Origin: Monoraphidium neglectum
Taxonomy: Eukaryota > Chlorophyta > Chlorophyceae > Sphaeropleales > Selenastraceae
DNA: 43,507 bases
Reading direction: 5' to 3'
NCBI RefSeq assembly: GCF_000611645.1
Contig: NW_014013537.1
Location: 1 to 43,507, forward strand
Positions within the stretch are counted from its first letter, which is position 1; each line of letters begins with the position of its first letter. Shown here piece by piece: positions 11,792-22,234 of this stretch. The notes beneath the pieces were generated by a model. That model was not told where the DNA came from and did not search any database. It was given only the letters and a program-made list of their open reading frames with translations. The position numbers and the translations under genes are program-made.

Positions 11792-13287
11792 GGAGGCAGC
11801 TGCTGCTCGTGCCGCTGGCCACGCAGCCGCTGCTGCAACGCAACTGCCGGGTTGAAGACGCTGCTGCTGCCCGGCGCTCCCGGCTTGCAGGGCGTCGGCA
11901 CAGTGAGCGTGTCCCACGCGCCTGTGCTGCCGTGCCAGTGGCCCTGCACAGTCTGGCCCCCGACAAAGACGGAAGGCTCCCGCAGCAGCGCCTCAACCGC
12001 CAACTGCTCAATTTCCGCGACGCCCGCAGAGCCGGCGGGGGCCGCACGCTGCGCGCCCGGGCCAGAGAGCGCCGCGCCGTCCGAGACGTGACGGTTCGAC
12101 GGGTGCTGCACCTGTTGGAGGCTGCCCCCTCTCACCTGGGGGCCCCCCCGCCAAAAGCTGTCCCGCTCGCTGCTGGTGTCCTCCTTTTCGCCTCCCTCCC
12201 CGCCGCACGGCCGTCCCGGCCGCCCGGGCCTGCCGCCGTCCGCCGCTGCTGCTCCAGAGCTGACCGGTGCGCCGCTTGCGGCCCCCAGCTCGCCCCTTGC
12301 ATTGCTGGCTGAGCTGCAGTGACTCGGTGACAGCCCCTTGCAGCCCCACGCCGCCCCGCCCTTGCCGCCGCTCGCCCCAGCTGGGATGGGCGCCCGCCAT
12401 GCGCGCCGCTGCTCGAGCGGCGGCGACGGCCGGCGGCGCCGCGGCTCCTGCTGCTGCAGCTGCCACTGCGTTTCGTCCGCTTCGCTCTGCGGCTCTTCGG
12501 TCAATGCCACTGCCACGCCCGCTCCTCCTCTTTTGCCCTCACGCCCGCTTCCCTCCCTGGCCGCCTCCTCCTCCTCCTCCTCCTCCTCCTGTTCCTCCTC
12601 CTCCGTATCTGCTGGCGCCCCGCCGGCGCCGACCCACTCAATGCCTGGACGGTCAAAGCCGCTCCCCGCCCCGCGCGCCTGCAATCGCAGCTGCGCGGCA
12701 GCTGCCTCTGCCTCGGGCTCGTCCGACCCGGCGTCCTCCTCTTGCGGCTGCGGCGGCGGCCGCGCCCCTTCGTCCCATCCACTAGTGGTGCACGCGCGCC
12801 GATTTCGCGGCGCCGCATAGCGGCGCCCGGCGCTCGCCGCTGCGGCGATGTCAAGGCCAGTCGCCAAGCCTGAGGGGCTGCCGCCGCCGCCGCTGTCGCC
12901 GCCGCCGCAGCTGTCGCCGGGGCGGGCGGTGCGTGCGAGGGCCTGGAAGTCTGCCAGGGTGATCAGCTTCATGGTGCCGTCTCCCACTGGCACCAACAGG
13001 CCCTGGCTGCCGTCAGCCAGCTGCACAGGAATGAGCGCCGGCCGCGCCGCCACAGGTGCCGCGTGCACAGGGGCAGCCGCCGCCGGCGCGCTGGCGGCCG
13101 TGGCCGGGCGCGGGGCCGGCGCCGCGCCGGCGCGGCGGCCGCTGGGGCCTGACAGGACCGGCGCCGCGGGCCGCGAGCGCTGCGGGGCCGTCGGCTGCTG
13201 CTGAGTGGGCTGGCGGTGGGGCTGCTGCTGCTTTTGTGAAGGGGTGCTGTCTGGCTGCACGGCTTGCTCCTGCGACAGACAGAACAC

Positions 13288-13331
<44 letters not shown>

Positions 13332-14586
13332 GACTTGGCTGGTGCATCGCTGCTGTCACCGGCCACCGCTGTTCTTGCGGTCCGCCCCGCACGCCGCCGC
13401 CATGCGCACCTGCCGCCCAGCTTGAAGCCCGTTCGCCGCCAACAGCTGTGCCTGGAGATTCTGGCGCCGGCCCGGGCGCCCCGCAGGACGCGGGCGCGCC
13501 CTCCGCGCTGTCAAAGCGCAGCGCGGCGACCGGGTCCCCCGGCAGCTGTCGCAGCGGCTGCCGCTGCGGCCTCATGACAAGCGGCGGCGAGGTGGGGTCG
13601 GCCGGGGGCACCAGGGAGTAGTGGAAGCACATGAGGGCAGGGCGGTCCATCATGACCCACACATCTCTGACCTGAAGGTGTTGGCATGGCAGTTTGAGGG
13701 GCAGGTCGAGGCGTGGCCGCCGGCAGTGAGGACGACAGGGTAGCGTGCTGGCCGGCTGCGTCCGTGCCTTCTGCACGGGCTGACCAGCACCGTTAGTAGG
13801 CATGGCTTTGCCATGCCACTGCGCCGGAACCGGCAACGGCACGGCCCACGCCGCCTGTCCAGAGGCCTCCGCGCACGCTGCTGCATGCAACCACCTGCCA
13901 CACAGCACAACAGGATTCACGCCACCCAGATTCCCTGTGCCCCGCGCCTCGTGAGCAGAAACACATCACACGGCGCTCACTGTGACATCATGAGGGTATG
14001 CAGGGCCCCAAGAGGTGTTCTTGAGATGACAGTGCGCTGAGACATCCGGAAACAGCAGCACGTGCCACTCGCCCGCGCCGGCGCCGCCGCTGGGCCCCGT
14101 GAGCGCCGCGCCCGCGGCGGCGCCGCCGCTGGGCGACAGGCCGAAGTGACGGAGCAGCTCCTGAGACAGCCGCTGCAGAGTCAATTGCGGTCTGAGCAGA
14201 TGGGTGGGGCGTTGGGTGGACGGGTGGACGCATGGGGCCGTATTCAGGGACGGCATTTGGTGGATGCTCGCCAGCACAGTCTGACAGAGAGGCGCCTGCT
14301 GCTCAGGACGAGCTGCTCTGCCTCTGATGCTGCCCGAACCCTTGCAGGATTCAACAATCTCGCTCACGAGGCGGCCGAATGCGCGATTCCGGTCAAACAA
14401 CGATGGGAGCGGCACCATGGCGTGCTGCGCGTGCCGACACTGTGTCCTCGGCCTCCTCTCCCGCCTGGATCCAACGCACCTGAGCTGCAAAAACTGGCAT
14501 TTATGTACCTTGCCCCAGCTCTTGACGAGCGCTTTGCTCCCCGCATCCCGCGCGGCAAGGCCGCACGCAAGCTTGGCCTGCTCCAT
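8426..14586 (-). CDS. Very large poly-Gln protein of unknown function (about 1,780-1,870 aa)
   Basis: The 5' part starts at ATG 14584-14586 (MEQAKLACGLAARDAGSKAL) and contains the conserved-looking pieces LPSLFDRNRAFGRLVSEIVE, RLSQELLRHFGLSP and EWHVLLFPDVSAHCHL. It joins in phase (donor GTGAGC after 13981, acceptor at 13671) to a single 4,441-nt exon (13671-9231) that starts VRDVWVMMDRPALMCFHYSL. The last exon is 8988-8426, stop at 8426. The 14586-13981 stretch is open in one frame, so whether it has internal introns (for example 14508-14425) is not settled. The large exon is low complexity: several poly-Gln runs (on the plus strand CTG runs near 10317-10362, 10582-10617, 11569-11601, 11760-11791, 13290-13330), an acidic Glu run near 12569-12606 and Ala/Pro/Gly-rich sequence. 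The C-terminal exon carries another poly-Gln run and the motif FSPGAILTAADLEALL, which resembles LTGAAIAALL just upstream of the last intron. It looks like a regulatory or scaffold protein, but I recognise no named domain. Function not assigned. Confidence 0.75.
8729..8775. repeat. CTG/CAG trinucleotide run coding poly-Gln
   Basis: About 15 uninterrupted CTG units on the plus strand, read as CAG (Gln) codons in the last exon of the minus-strand poly-Gln protein. All units are CAG, with no CAA interruption, as expected for an unstable expanding tract. Confidence 0.95.
10314..10362. repeat. CTG/CAG trinucleotide run coding poly-Gln
   Basis: About 15-16 consecutive CTG units on the plus strand, read as CAG codons in the 4.4-kb exon of the minus-strand poly-Gln protein. 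Shorter runs of the same kind occur at about 10582-10617, 11569-11601, 11760-11791 and 13290-13330. Confidence 0.93.
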
Positions 14587-15937
14587 CCCTCCACCAAAGG
14601 CTGAAAGGCCCTGTAATGACCAAAATCACTGGGCCAATGATCAAATTACGGTCGCTGCCATGGCAAACGAGTCCTTGCGTGTGATCTGGCGCCGTTCACA
14701 CTGGACTCGCTGTAAACAAATCATGTGCCGCAAAGACTCACATCCAACACAACAGACATGAGGTGCATATGTGCGGCCCACTGGTGCGGGCGTTGCGCCG
14801 TGCTGCCGAATTTGAATGATGTCGACGCATTCAAATCGCTGTGGGCGCCATGAGCTGCATCATCTTTCTGGCACCTGCGCAAGACCCGCCGCCAAATTTA
14901 TCAGTTTTTCAGAACTCTAGTGTGGTCATGAGGACTTTGATCATCACAGCTGAGTGCGTTCACTGACACACCACATATGCACGCCCGCCGTCCTGTGAGC
15001 AGCTTGGCAAGTACCTGTGGCATTCAGCCACGAGTGCAGGTTCATCTGCGTTCGGGCCATTATCGTCCTTGCATCCGGGCTGCCTCTCCTTGATGATGCC
15101 GGGACGCAACAAGGGCGCTGTTATCTTGCATGGGCAGCACGCCTCGTTCTACGGCATTGCGCACCTGGAGGTGCTTGCCCCCACAAGTTTGCAGCTTGTG
15201 ATGGAGCTTCCGACCTGCGTACAACATCAAGACTGCATACAATTCTTTGGACTAACACTGTTCACACCCGGTGGTGATTGGCTGGTGTTGGTGCTTGCTG
15301 GTACTGGTGTATTTGCTGCCTTGTGTGCGAGTGATGATGTTGCCTGACGCTGCACCCGCCACCCGACCAAACAGGCGGCGTGTACCCAGGCCGTGATATC
15401 CAGTCGCCTGCATCGCATACGCCTGAATGTCTCTGGAGAGGGCAGCTGTCCAAGGCACCTGCACCTGCACCAGCACAAACCAAATTCGCACCACCCTTAT
15501 GATAACGGCACGGTGCTCTCCTGCACAAGCTTGTTGAGATTTGGTTTGTTATGGAAACATCAAGGGGCACCCTAATTAGTCATACGGGGCATCCATCACA
15601 GCAGCCTGCCCCCACCCACCCCACCCCACCCCGTGGGCATTGCTGCGTCACTCCAACTGGCGCACTGTCCAGGCACTGTCCGTCCGTTGTACAACAAGAA
15701 GCAGCTTCCGGTAAACGCAGTATGCTATCCTTGCGCCACGAATGTGTATTGTATGCTTGCCAACAGGTTGCGTAGATCGCGAACCAACAAGCAGTGCCGT
15801 TGCGCCGTTTCGCGCGATCAATTCTTCCATTCTTGCTCCATCAACAATAATCAATTTCAGGTCAAGGTGGCTGCAAACGCGGCCACAGTGCGAGGGCCTG
15901 TCGGCGCCACCTGCCAGCCGGGCTAGTCTGCTGCAGG
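14587..15937. other. Intergenic region between two divergent genes
   Basis: About 1.35 kb between the poly-Gln gene (minus) and the small membrane protein gene (plus). It must contain both promoters. Short open frames exist on both strands (for example minus 15854-15648) but none has domain-like sequence or splice support. No RNA gene or long repeat seen. Confidence 0.5.
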
Positions 15938-17018
15938 ATGGATGAGCGCGCAGAGGCGGTCGCGCCCGCCGCGCTCGCGCTCAGTGCAATGGTGGATATC
16001 GCATCGACACTATCGATGATATTCTTTGCGTGCGTCGAGGCCGGCCCGCTGCGCGACGCGCTGCTGCCGCATACAGCGGACCCTGCGCTTGATGCCGCAG
16101 CGGCGCTGCTCGACCTGCTGCTGGCCTCCCTGCTGCGCGCCGTCGCCACGGTTGGCTGCGCGCCCCGCGGCGCGGGGCTCGGCGCAGCGATAGCGGCGCA
16201 CGTGGTCTCGGGCGGTTGGCTGGTGGCAAAGGCGGCGGTCACGCTGACGCTGGCTATGTCCCCCGGCCGGAAGCTGCCCAGCGGGCAGCTGGTCGCGGGC
16301 GACGTCACCCTGCGCGTGCCAGGCCTGCTGGCCACAGAGGCGCTGGGCGTCCTCTTTTCTGGGTGAGTTGCTGCCTGGTATGGTGCCAGCCCTGGACACC
16401 GCACTCCCGCACAGTCGAGTGATACCTTGCTCGCAACATCCAAACAGAGGGCACATGCAAGCCACATGGCACGCAGCACCAACAAGCACCATCCTCTACT
16501 GCTGCCCTGCCTGCACCGCCAGGCTGCTACTCGCCCAGGCCGTCGCCTTCCGCCGCGTGCTGCAGCAGCGGGCGCCCCGCGACGCCCTGTCCTCGCTGCG
16601 CCCGCTGCTCCCGGATGCACGCGAGTGGCTGGAGCGCCGCCAGTCGCTGACGCGCGAGTGGGTCGAGGCCGGGGCCCCGCCTGAGCCCCCTCCCCCTAGG
16701 GGCGCTTGGCGCAAGGCAACCACCCGCGTCGTCGCGGCGCCGTCGGCGGTCGCTGCGGCCGTCGTTACGGCCGTCTCGCCGCCCGCGGCAGCGGCGCCGG
16801 CCGCACGAGCAGGGGCTGCGGCGGCGCCGCCGGCGGCGGAGCTCGCGCTGCCGCTGCTGGCGGGGCCGCCATGGGGCAGCGACGACGAGGAGGGTTCAGA
16901 GGGGATGCAGAGTGCGGCGTCCCACGCGGCAGCCAGCAGCTCAAGAGCCAATAGCTTCTGCACTGCGCTGTCGGAGCCAATCGAGCGGTCGTCGTCTGAC
17001 CTTGACAGAGCAGTGTAG
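15938..17018 (+). CDS. Small multi-pass membrane protein, uncharacterised (306 aa)
   Basis: Two exons, 15938-16362 and 16523-17018, join in phase (donor GGGTGAGT, acceptor CCGCCAG) to 921 nt, exactly 307 codons with the stop. The first exon has three or four hydrophobic stretches (around ALALSAMVDIASTLSMIFFA, ALLDLLLASLLRAVA, GGWLVAKAAVTLTLA and VPGLLATEALGVLFSG). The second begins LLLAQAVAFRRVLQQRAP and then becomes a soluble Ala/Pro-rich tail with an acidic stretch (WGSDDEEGSEG) and a Ser-rich end (SEPIERSSSDLD). The start follows an acceptor-like CTGCTGCAG by one base, so a leader intron is possible. I do not recognise the family. An AATAAA at about 17233 lies downstream. Confidence 0.7.
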
Positions 17019-17506
17019 TCGAGGCGGTCAGGGCAAATTAACGTAGGGCAGCCTGGCTTTTGCAAGAGCAGCGGTGAACCCAAGGCGCTGCAGCGGCATT
17101 GAGTCCACGCCAGCTCGTGCCGATGATGTGGAGCGCATGTGAATTGGCTGAGCAGGCAGCGGTGCTTGTGCGCTTGCCGGCGCCCGTGCGCCAGCATCGC
17201 GTGCACCCGTGCTTTCAGGTTTTTACCTGCACAATAAACGCGCGAGAGTGTATGTGCCCCTGTACCACAGAACAATCGTACCGCCGGTATTTTCTTCCTT
17301 TCTGCCTTGCTAGTTGCGCAACGCGCATGGCGTGCCTGTGCTCCACTTCATTTGGTCGCAGTAACATGACTGGTGTTTGTGGCTGGCTAAGTGAAGATTG
17401 TGCAACAGATGTCTCAAGCAAGACCGGTGCACCGACCATGTGATGCAGCACAGCCTGCGATTGCAGGCAGCCACCGCAGAGACCAGAGGTTGAAACCACG
17501 CTGCGA
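17019..17506. other. Convergent intergenic region
   Basis: About 490 bp between the 3' ends of the plus-strand membrane protein gene and the minus-strand SDR-like gene. It contains an AATAAA near 17233 and nothing else I can name. Confidence 0.5.
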
Positions 17507-18629
17507 TCAGGAGAGCAGGGCGCAGGTGGTCTGAGCTACCAAGGAAGCCATCAGGCGCCACTTATTCTCCTCTGTCGCGACCCCACTCCCTTCACCAGGA
17601 GCGACAAAAGGTGCGCACAACGCAAACGGCCACCAACCCCCTGGCCGCAGGGGCTGCTGGCCCTGCGAGTGTGCAGGTAGGTCCTCCGCTATGGTACCGC
17701 TGCAGGAGCTGCTGCGGATGCCCACAAGCGACATGATTGTGGTGCTCCCATAGCAGCTGGCCCCAACGCGGCAGCAAACGCCCTTGCTATGGATTGCGCA
17801 ATCCGGCTGCACCGTCGGAGCCTCAGAGCCAAGGGCTTGAGCCAGTTGGGGGTCGGTTGTGGTCCCGCTGCATATCGTCGCGATCAGCAGCCTCCGCACA
17901 CCCGCCGTGGCGCACGCCCTCACCACGTTGCGCATGCCCTGGAAGAAGCGTGAGCACGGCAGGAACAGTCCCCTTCGGCTAGTGGCTGGGGGAGCCCAAT
18001 TCAAACAGGGGTGCAATACACACTTCAACAGTAGTCTGCATGCCTACAAGTGACGGAGAAGTAACCCACAATGCTTCCTGAACCTGGCTATGCTGCAGGC
18101 AGCTCGTATACTGCTTTCTCACCAGAATGATGCGACGTCTTGACGCCTCGTCCAAGGCCCCCTCGCCTGCGCGCCCTGCGGCGCAAGCGCCAAGCTGCAC
18201 GACAGCCGCGACAGGGCTGTGGGCGCCCAGCGCCTCGAGCAGCAGCTCGGGGCCGTCCGCCTCGCAACCCTGCGGGTGTTGAGGGGTGCGGTTTTGAAGG
18301 CCGCTTGTCCTTTCTTGAGCATCAGGGCCTGGGCATTGGCAGACACCAATTCAGGCAAGAAACAAACGCAAACTCCTGCAGCATTTTGTTTCATCGGAGG
18401 GGAAGGCTAGGGAGCTCGGGTGGGGCAGATGCGCATTGCATGCACATGCACGCACCTGGCACCAGACGAGGCCCGGCTCCAAGGGGCACAGCGGCGGCCG
18501 CTGGTCAAACAACAGGACCTTGGGGCAGCCGCGGTCAAGCAGGGCGCGCCCCAAATGCAGGGCGGCCCAGCTGCTGCCGGCTGTGATCAGGATTGGCGCG
18601 TCCAAGGGCGAAGCAGCAATCGGGGGCAT
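17507..18629 (-). CDS. Short SDR / 3-beta-HSD-like protein with degraded cofactor motif (about 250 aa)
   Basis: Three exons on the minus strand, 18629-18456, 18269-18123 and 17938-17507, all phase 0 with GTGCGT and GTGAGA donors, give 250 aa. The N-terminus (ILITAGSSWAALHLGRALLD then VLLFDQRPP) follows the beta-alpha-beta start of extended short-chain dehydrogenases. Exon 2 (LLLEALGAHSPVAAVVQLGA) fits the segment before VFHLAA, and exon 3 begins GMRNVVRACATAGVRRLLIA, like the GTxNVVxAC...GVxRLVYTSS block. Two things are odd. The glycine motif usually written TGGxGFxG reads TAGSSWAA, so two of three glycines are gone, and no YxxxK active site follows; the protein ends about 100 residues short of the family. 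It may be a pseudoenzyme, a decaying copy, or my third exon may miss a splice site. The start could also be an upstream in-frame Met. Confidence 0.5.
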
Positions 18630-19213
18630 CCCACTGCCCTTCCAACGGTCTGCATGTAGTCTGTTGGCAGCATCAAGGTGACCGTCTGCTTGCCTTGTGG
18701 CGGCCGGGGCCATGAATGAAGTGCGCAAAGGTCCAGGCCGACCAGGCGTGGCTGTGAGGGACTGTCGTGAAAAGCGGGATCGCGTGCGCACGCGCCTTCA
18801 CGCACGCTCGCTGCTGCAGCTGCATAGTGCAACCTTATAGAATGGCGATGAAGCGCCTTGTCATACACTAATTCGACGATCCGAGGCCCATGTCATGTTT
18901 TGACGACAACTGCTCGACGCAAATTGAAATTGTCTCCCTACCCGTCCGCCTCAGGGTAGTGTCTGACGCAACCCCGATAGGTGATAGGAGTAGCTGGTAA
19001 ATAAGATGCCTAATTCAAGTTCTTGAACTGGCCGCGGTCCTTCGTTCTCACTCGCCCGTGTCACCCGAACAGCAACTTGGTCCGGCTCCCTACGTCGCAC
19101 CTCTTCTACTGCTCGCATGATGCATACTCATATTTGGCCAACTCGCCGGTCGCCTCTGATCTGATCACAACTGGAGTGACAACAACGGCAGCTAGAGGAG
19201 TGCGTGCGGTGTG
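18630..19213. other. Divergent intergenic region
   Basis: About 580 bp between the SDR-like gene (minus) and the multi-pass membrane protein gene (plus). It should contain both promoters. I see no repeat or RNA gene. The AT content is locally higher around 18880-19030. Confidence 0.45.
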
Positions 19214-21322
19214 ATGCAGGCGTTGCTGAAGGGTTCTACTTGGTCGCGGGGGTCCAGCGGTCCGCCGGAGCGACGGAAAACCCCGGCGCCGTTGCATGCG
19301 TCGCGCCCCAGGTGCGCGGACTCATCGCGCCAGGCGTGGCATGTGCACAACATGGGCTGCCTGCTTATAGCAAGCCGGCAAGCAGGCGTTCTATGCGCCG
19401 TGCGTGCTGACTGCGCCCTGCATCCTCGCAGAGCCCGACGGACGGCCCATCTGCAGCCGGCGGCGGTAGCCCCAGGCACAAGCGAACACAACCCTGATGA
19501 GCAGCAGCAGCTGCCGCAGCGGCACGAGCAGCAGGAGCCGCAGCAGGCGCAGGAGCCACAGCAACAGCAGCAAACCAAGCGCCTGCGCCTGCCGGGCTGG
19601 CTTCCCAACAGGGAGGCACGCGCCCTGCTGGTCGGCTGCTGGCAGCTGCTGCGCGCCAACCTGGCGGCGGTGGTTGTGATCCATGCCATCAAGGAGGCCA
19701 TTGTTTTCGTCCTTCACAGGACCACTCAGCGCATGACCAATGCAGGTGATCTCAAAGTCCAGCTGCCGGGCCGGGCTCGCGCCGTGTGCATATACATGCG
19801 CAGGGGTCCCTGGCGTGGTCTGCCAGGCGCCATAGCAGCATGCAGCCAGCGCCTGCGGCCCCTCAAGCGCCGCGCCCGCCCGCAACTTGACGCCCTTCCG
19901 TCCTCCGCGCAGTTGCGGAGGGCATGCTGGGGGTGCAGCTGCCGCCGTTTGTCAACCCGTGGTACCTTTTCCTGGACCCAAAATTCGTGGAGGTCCACTG
20001 GGGTGAGCGCCCTGGCCGTCGTGAGCTGCCGCAGCAGTGCCCACCGGGGGTGACCATTTGTCGGGGCCAGCACCAGCACCAGCACGGCGCTCGGCACCGC
20101 CAGCAGCGCGTGACTGGGTCGCGCGCCGCCGCGCTCTGCAGGCACGTGCAGGGGTCCCTGTGCGCGCGCGGCCCGAGCGGAAGGCGGGTGGCCCCATCGC
20201 TCCCCGCGTGGGTGCGTGATCAGCACCAACCGCCTTCCAACCACGGACCCCCCCGCCTCCGCGTCTGCACTGGTCCACCTTGCTCACGCAGGCTACCAAT
20301 TTGTGGTGGCGCTGTTTTTCCTAGTATCGCTGCCGGTCAACATCCTGTTCAATGCGGCTGCCAGCAGCACAGCCGCACTCGTCTGCACCGGGCGCCACAG
20401 ATGGGCCGACCCCCCTGGCACAAGCAAAGGCGGCGGCGGCCCGGCCACCACCACCACCGGCAGCGGCAGCAGCAGCAGCGGCAGCAGCGGCGGCAGCGGC
20501 AGCAAGCTAAGCATCAGCGGCGGCACGGCAGGCGGCAGGCGCGCGGCCGCTGCGGCAGCAGCCATGGCCTCGGGCGCGAAAGGGGGCGCCTCATTCGCCG
20601 CCGCGGGCGCCGGGCGCGGCGGAGGCGCCACGTTCAAGGGGGACACTCAGGGCCAGCAGCAGCAGCAGCCGGAGCAGCAGCAGCCGGCGCGCGCGCCGCC
20701 GCACCCCGGCACCGGCCCAGTCGCGCAGCTGAAGGCCGGCCTGGCCGAGGCGCGCCGCGGCTGGCGCGCCGCCGCGCCGTCCCTGCGGCGCGTGTGGCTC
20801 GTGGACCTCGCCTTCAACGCGTGGTCGCTGCCGCTGCAGGCGGCGTCGCTGCTGGTGCTGCCCGTCTTCTGGACCTTCCCCCGCCTGCTCGCCATCCAGC
20901 TGGCCGTCCCAGCGGCCGTGCTCGCCGGCACCGCGCCCGCCGCGTCGCTCGCGCGCTCGCGGCAGCTGATGGCGAAGCATGCGGCGGCCTACGCGTGGCC
21001 GTACCTCGCGCTCACCCTCGGCGCGCGGGGCTTAGACGCCGGGAAGCAGGCGCTGCTGCTGGCGGTGCCGGAGCGCTGGTGGCGCGAGGTCATAGAGGTG
21101 CCCATCGCCGTGACCATCGGGTTTGCGATCGCCAAGCTGCTGCTCGTGAGGATGCAGGACCTGCTGCCGCTGGCGACCTACCTGCGGCTACAGAAGGAGG
21201 AGGGCGGCGGCGCGACCATCGGCGGCAGCGGCGGCGGCGGCAGCGGCGATCATGGCGGCAGCAGCGTCGGCAGCGCTGGCACGCCGCAGTCGGGTAGCGG
21301 CGGCGGGAGCGAGGGCGACTGA
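19214..21322 (+). CDS. Multi-pass membrane protein with Gly/Ser/Gln-rich linker, uncharacterised (up to 550 aa)
   Basis: Exons 19214-19745, 19913-20002 and 20292-21322 join in phase to 1653 nt, exactly 551 codons. The N-terminal part is basic and Gln-rich, then LPGWLPNREARALLVGCWQL begins the membrane domain. Hydrophobic segments include NLAAVVVIHAIKEAIVFVL, GYQFVVALFFLVSLPVNIL, SLPLQAASLLVLPVFWTFP, LLAIQLAVPAAVLAGTAPAA and VIEVPIAVTIGFAIAKLLLV. Exon 2 (MLGVQLPPFVNPWYLFLDPK) is the most conserved-looking soluble piece. A roughly 110-residue Gly/Ser/Ala/Gln stretch (about 20420-20690) splits the membrane segments, and the C-terminus is again Gly/Ser-rich. The pattern of a helix, ARSRQLMAKHAAAYAWPYLAL and a final helix recalls plant six-helix proteins of unknown function, but that is inference. 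The true start is uncertain because an acceptor-like CTCGCAG at about 19430 could mean that the first exon begins later. Confidence 0.65.
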
Positions 21323-22234
21323 TGGCGTTGCGCCGGACCTGTGCGACTGCTTCGAGACGCCAGCTTGTCTGTTCAGGACTGGCGACTCTCGCTTTCTTGA
21401 CTGCTTGACTGCATTCCGCTGCACCCTCGACACGCCTGTGCGCCGTCGCGCCGCGGCAGATTGCAAGTTGAAACCTTTGGGATGTTACAATCTTCATCGG
21501 CGCCAGGGGCTCTCGCGAGCGGGCACTAATTCATGCGGGCGGGCACCAGGCGGGGAAAAGTTGGACCCTGCCGGTGTGCACGCGGGTGGGCAACCCGCGC
21601 CTGGCGGCTAAGGCGCGTCCCGGGGTGGCGGATTGCAGCGCAACTTGCTGAGGACACGGAGGGCGGGAGGCATGGGGGTCTGCAAGCCATTGATGGGCGC
21701 GCGTGTGGAAGAAGGGCACACCTCGCATCCATGCAGGAGGAAGTCAGGCAGCAGTTGCCAAACTTCGAAACAAAATTGCGATAGGTAATATTGATTTATT
21801 GTGCACAAGCCCATGGGCTTCACCACGCATCACAAAGGCAACGAACCGGCGCTGGCGGCAAGAGGGAGCAAGCGCTGAGCCCGACGGCTCAGGCTCTTGT
21901 GCATGGGCTGTGCATGCGTACCTCGCACAACCACCCTAATAACGCCCTGGTGTGCGTGGGGGAAAAATATCGTCGTTTGGGTCCACGTGCTCGCTGCATT
22001 GACTGACAGCAAGGCGACAGAGGTTGGCGAGGCCGGCGGTGCTGCAATATGATCACTCATCCCCAGCCAAAGCTGCTCAACGCTCATTGTCAACCATTTG
22101 AGCATGCCACACCCTGTATCCTCGCGAAGCCAAAGGCCTGTGCACAGGGTTGCGTGCGGTCAGCAAATGCATTTTGCCATCACAGGTTGCACATCACGGG
22201 AGCGCTGGCTGTGGCGCCGTCCGCGACGATAACG
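21323..22234. other. Convergent intergenic region
   Basis: About 910 bp between the 3' ends of the membrane protein gene (plus) and the DFR-like gene (minus). It should contain both 3' UTRs. No convincing coding exon, RNA gene or repeat seen. Confidence 0.5.

Noticed and set aside
15648..15854. Minus-strand 68-aa frame starting MIIVDGARMEELIARNG
   Set aside because: Isolated, no splice partners, no family; likely chance in a divergent promoter region.
17233..17238. AATAAA after the small membrane protein gene as a firm polyadenylation signal
   Set aside because: Green algae mostly use TGTAA and the site is over 200 nt after the stop; not listed as a feature.
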